Assembly: GCF_030269485.1 (NCBI RefSeq)
Contig: NZ_BSTL01000003.1
Span: 434,001-498,000, forward strand
DNA from: Actinoplanes sp. NBRC 103695
GTDB taxonomy: Bacteria > Actinomycetota > Actinomycetes > Mycobacteriales > Micromonosporaceae
DNA: 64,000 nt
Direction of reading: 5' to 3'
Part shown: positions 60,873 to 64,000 of the stretch, piece by piece
How positions within the stretch are numbered: position 1 is the first letter of the stretch
Layout: each line of letters starts with the position of its first letter
Position numbers and translations under genes: made by a program
Notes under the pieces: generated by a model
Seen by the model: the letters and a program-made list of their open reading frames with translations, nothing else
What the model was told of the DNA's origin: nothing
The model's database searches: none

Positions 60873-63800
60873 ATCACCCAGGTGTACTCGAACCCCGTCA
60901 CGAAACCGAGGTGGCCGCCTGCGCTGGGACCTGCTCCCACGGTGTGCGGCTTGCCGTCCTGGTCACCGGGCAGTCCCTTCTGGCCGTACGCTCCTTCCAC
61001 GCCGACCGGACCCAGTGCGGCGCCGCCCTCGGCGAAGGTGCCCCAGCCCTTCTCCTGGTCGACGTTGTCGGCCGAGGTATACCGGTCCTGGACCGAGAAC
61101 CCGAGGCCGCCGTGCACGCCCTTGCCGATTTTCGGCGCGATCAGGATGCCGTGCCCGCCGAAGCAGACGTCGACACCGCCCGAGATGCCCGCCCCGCCGG
61201 TGGCGGTGAGACAGGTCATCCGGTGCGGGTCGGTCTCCTTCTCCTTCGGGGGAGCCGGCGGGACCTTCGGGGCCGGTGCCATGTCCCTGGCCCGTGCCTT
61301 GTACTGGATCTCCTGGTCGTTGACGCAGTCCTTGAGCGCATCCGAGGGAGACCCCCCGATGGACAGGTATGTCGAAGCCGGCTCGAACATCCTGATGCCT
61401 GCCGAGTAGCAGGCGGGTGACTGCTGGTCCCAGTACGGAATGTTCGGCTTCTGCTTGTACGGCTGCAGCGGCCCGGCCATGCACTGTTTCCCGAAGGCGT
61501 CGCAGCTCCGCTTGTAGGTGTACTTGGACTCGGGGTAGCCGAACACGGTCTGCTTGGGCTTGCCGGGGTCCGGCACGCCCTTGACGACGTTGGCCTTCGC
61601 CCCGCAACTGTCCATGCAGTCGGCATAGGCGATCAGCCCGCTCGGGTCGCTCTTGGTGGCCGGAGCGTTGTTGCCGTAGCTGTACGCGTTGAGCTGCTGC
61701 GGGTCGGCGGGGGCCATGAGCGGGTCGGTCGAGAGGAACTTGCCGATCGCCGGGTCGTAGTCCCGCGCACCGAGGTGCGTGAGCCCGGTGGTGGCGTCGG
61801 CCGCGCCGCCGACGAAACCCTGCTGTCCCGGCCAGCTCGCCGGTTGCTCACCGCGTGGCCGGCCGAAGAGGTCCAGCTTGCGGCGGCTCGGGACCAGCGT
61901 CCACGGTTCCACGGCCAGTGTCTGCGTGCCCTGCCGATCGGTGACCGTGAAGGTGAACTTGGTGCCGCTGCGGACCGCGATCTGGTTCGACCCGTGTGCG
62001 TAGTACCGGATGCCGGTGATCTTCTTGGTCGACTCGTCGAACCGCAGCTCCTCGCCGTCCAGGTACAGGGTGGCGCCGCCGGGGTCGCGGGAGATGATCC
62101 GCTCGCCGTCGACGTCGTAGACGTTGGTCGTGGTCTTCCCGTTCGACACCGACGTTTCCGCCCTGCCTTCGACGTCCCACGTCAGCGTCTGGTCGCTGCC
62201 GTCGGGAGCCGGACGGGTCTTCGTCGCGCCCGCCTGGTCGTACTCGTATCTGCGGGTCGTCGCCTGTGCCCCGATCTTCGTGGTCACCGAGCTGACCGCG
62301 TGCGGACGAGCCTGGCCCTGGGCCGGGTAGGTGTACTCGCGGACGGTGTCGGCGGCACCGTTGAGGCCGTGCTGCCGCTCGGTCTTGCGGTTGCCGATCT
62401 GGTCGAACGCGAAGCTCGACCAGTACGGCGCGGCGCCGCCGAGGTTCGCCCCGGCCGCACCGCAGCCGGCCGCCGTCGTCCACGCCTCGGTGATCCGTTG
62501 CAGGCTGTCGTAGCCGAAGCACTGCACGTCGGGCGTCTCCCCGCCGGGCGCGTCGGACTGCTTGGTGACGTTGCCCGCCTGGTCGTAGCCGTAGTTGCGG
62601 TCCTCGATCTTGACCGGGTTCTTGACCTCCCGTTCCACCAGCGATCGGTTGAGCCTGCGGTTGCTGTCGTCGTAGTACAGCGTCTGCCACATCCGGAACG
62701 GCTTCGGGCCGCGCGCGATCTGTGCGGGCTCGGAGAACTTGGTGTACAGAGTGTCGGTGACGTACTCGGTCCCGCCCGCGGAGAGCGTGTCCGGCAGACC
62801 CATGCCGTCGTAGCCGACGGTCACCTTCTCGGCGGGCAGGTCACCCGCGGCCGGCGTGGTGATCTCCTTGCGGGCGCCGTTCGGCAGGTATCCGTAGGAG
62901 AAGGTGTAGGAGCCCGCGAGCTCCTTCTGTACGTCGGGGATCGTCACGGTCTTGCCGGTCGGCTGGTAGGAGTCGGTGTAGCCGAGCACGTCCGTCTTGT
63001 ACTTGGCCGTCCCGACCTGCCTGGTCGACGTCGTCAGCTGCCCCTTGGCCAGCGTGTCGTACGTCCACTCGGCCAGCACGGGTTTGGTGCCGTCCGGCAG
63101 CACCTGGTGAAGCTTCGTGGTGCGCCCGAGCTTGTCGCTGACGTACTGGAGCTTGATGTTGCGGGCGTCCTCGGTGGTGAGCACCTTGCCGTTGTCGTCG
63201 AACGTCGTCTCCGAGACGCCCTTGTCCGGGTCCTCGGTGCGGGTCTTCCTGCCTCGCATGTCGTAGGTGTAGCGCCAGGTGTTGTTCATCGGGTCGGTGA
63301 GCGTCGCGAGCGCACCGGCCTTGGTGTAGCCGTACTTCGTCGTGTCGTACGCGCCGGAGTGGTCGCGGCCCTGGTACTGCCGCAGCTCCGTCAGCTGGCC
63401 GCGGGCGTCGAACACCTTCGAGGTCACCGTGTTGCCGACGGGGGGAATGACGTCGACGCTGTCCCCCCGGTAGAAGGTGGTCGTGCGGCGCTGCTCCGAA
63501 CCGAGCCGGAACGCGACGGACAGGAACGGGCGGGCCGCACCGTCGAACGTGGTGACGGTCTGCTCGTAGATGTTCTGGTCCGGCGCCGCGAACAGCCAGG
63601 TGTCCGGGTTGGCACTGTTGTAGTACGGCGAGTTCTGCTTGATCGCCAGACCGCGCGAGTCGTAGATCGTGTCGGTCAGGACGCGGCCGCCACCCCACGC
63701 GGGCGCCTGGGTCTGCCGTTCGCGCAGGAAGCCGTCGAACAGGGCGTGGCTGGTCGTGTAGTTGTTGTTGGGCTGGAGAGTCTCCGTGCTGATCGCGCTG

Positions 63801-64000
63801 ATCCCACTCGCGCGCAGCTGGTAGCTGTGGCGGATGTTCGGTCCGTCACCGTCGCTCTTCGACCGGCCGGGCTTCCAGACGGCGGTGAGCCGGCCCAGCG
63901 AGTCGTACTCCATGTCGGTCCGCTTGTTGTTGGCGTCCAGCACGACCGTCGTCTTGCCGTAGGCGGAGTCCAGTTCCGACCTGACCTGGTGGCCGAGCTC
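60863..64000 (-). CDS. RHS-repeat protein with variable C-terminus (5' end outside window)
   Basis: At least 1045 codons, open to the window edge. RHS/YD repeats recur (for example YDSLGRLTAVW, YTYDMRGRKTRTEDPDKG, YDQAGNVTKQSD), followed by the RHS core (GFVGGAADATTGLTHLGARD, YDPAIGKFLSTDPL, LNAYSYGNNAPATKSDPSG). The 245 residues after the core are the variable tip: a Cys-containing segment (ADCMDSCGAK, KRSCDAFGKQCMAG), a Pro/Lys linker and a Gly-rich end (GISGGVDVCFGGHGILIAP). RHS proteins form a shell that carries a C-terminal toxin. No toxin family is recognised in the tip and no immunity gene follows; the SARP gene overlaps its end from the other strand. Secretion elements would be upstream, outside the window. 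Confidence 0.92.
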   Translation of the reverse strand, partial: ELGHQVRSELDSAYGKTTVVLDANNKRTDMEYDSLGRLTAVWKPGRSKSDGDGPNIRHSYQLRASGISAISTETLQPNNNYTTSHALFDGFLRERQTQAPAWGGGRVLTDTIYDSRGLAIKQNSPYYNSANPDTWLFAAPDQNIYEQTVTTFDGAARPFLSVAFRLGSEQRRTTTFYRGDSVDVIPPVGNTVTSKVFDARGQLTELRQYQGRDHSGAYDTTKYGYTKAGALATLTDPMNNTWRYTYDMRGRKTRTEDPDKGVSETTFDDNGKVLTTEDARNIKLQYVSDKLGRTTKLHQVLPDGTKPVLAEWTYDTLAKGQLTTSTRQVGTAKYKTDVLGYTDSYQPTGKTVTIPDVQKELAGSYTFSYGYLPNGARKEITTPAAGDLPAEKVTVGYDGMGLPDTLSAGGTEYVTDTLYTKFSEPAQIARGPKPFRMWQTLYYDDSNRRLNRSLVEREVKNPVKIEDRNYGYDQAGNVTKQSDAPGGETPDVQCFGYDSLQRITEAWTTAAGCGAAGANLGGAAPYWSSFAFDQIGNRKTERQHGLNGAADTVREYTYPAQGQARPHAVSSVTTKIGAQATTRRYEYDQAGATKTRPAPDGSDQTLTWDVEGRAETSVSNGKTTTNVYDVDGERIISRDPGGATLYLDGEELRFDESTKKITGIRYYAHGSNQIAVRSGTKFTFTVTDRQGTQTLAVEPWTLVPSRRKLDLFGRPRGEQPASWPGQQGFVGGAADATTGLTHLGARDYDPAIGKFLSTDPLMAPADPQQLNAYSYGNNAPATKSDPSGLIAYADCMDSCGAKANVVKGVPDPGKPKQTVFGYPESKYTYKRSCDAFGKQCMAGPLQPYKQKPNIPYWDQQSPACYSAGIRMFEPASTYLSIGGSPSDALKDCVNDQEIQYKARARDMAPAPKVPPAPPKEKETDPHRMTCLTATGGAGISGGVDVCFGGHGILIAPKIGKGVHGGLGFSVQDRYTSADNVDQEKGWGTFAEGGAALGPVGVEGAYGQKGLPGDQDGKPHTVGAGPSAGGHLGFVTGFEYTWVIHR

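Overview
The window is high-GC DNA with GTG/TTG starts, many 1- to 11-nt gene overlaps, Tat signals, lipoproteins and SARP/AfsR-type regulators. This indicates a mycelial actinomycete. A Micromonosporaceae (Actinoplanes-like) host is my best guess, but no marker gene proves it. No rRNA, tRNA, CRISPR array or intact insertion sequence was seen.

Region 1 (1-31 kb) is a patchwork of short transcription units. It opens with a leftward flavin/heme redox operon (NuoF-like protein, ferric-reductase-like membrane protein, ApbE flavin transferase, small Ser/Thr/Gly-rich membrane protein). Next come a DUF998 protein, an MMPL exporter, a secreted glycoside hydrolase, a carboxylesterase, a broken aldo/keto reductase, a DoxX protein, a GGDEF/EAL protein, a CtpE-like P-type ATPase with an overlapping ECF sigma gene, a NarL-type two-component pair, an ABC-2 exporter, a DUF2231 protein, a Tat-exported M28 peptidase, a DUF1963 protein and a copper type II monooxygenase lipoprotein. 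Eight copies of a 16-bp palindrome (TACYAC-N4-GTRGTA, the BlaI/MecI operator architecture) are scattered through this region, mostly at promoters. Four of them lie 61-62 bp from a plausible start codon. I could find none in the other 36 kb and no BlaI-type gene in the window, so the regulon appears to be controlled in trans. The same region carries three decayed gene fragments (M28 peptidase, DoxX, ECF sigma N-terminus), each with an intact homologue elsewhere in the window.

Region 2 (28-35 kb) holds a large protein with an LQRAAGN leader, a hydrophobic hairpin and a C-terminal HELAH zinc-protease motif, overlapped by a small partner gene. This is a candidate contractile-injection-system cargo or polymorphic toxin with an immunity or chaperone partner. 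BluB, a histone-H1-like protein with a C-terminal helix-turn-helix, a HEAT-repeat protein and small hypotheticals follow.

Region 3 (35-48 kb) is a coherent catabolic island built around an IclR regulator. The left arm has an SDR, an HpcH/HpaI aldolase and a NitT/TauT-type ABC permease and ATPase. The right arm has a DUF6282 protein, a cupin, the ABC binding lipoprotein, an LLM flavin oxidoreductase, a thiolase, 3-oxoacid CoA-transferase A and B, an aldehyde dehydrogenase and a SnoaL-like protein. It looks like dedicated uptake and beta-ketoadipate-style breakdown of an unidentified acid.

Region 4 (48-64 kb) has an XRE regulator divergent from a frameshifted zinc-free alcohol dehydrogenase, an acyltransferase-3 protein, a response regulator/kinase/GerMN lipoprotein set laid out like MtrAB-LpqB, an SGNH lipoprotein, two tandem BTAD/NB-ARC/TPR regulators and a convergent RHS-repeat protein that runs off the window end.
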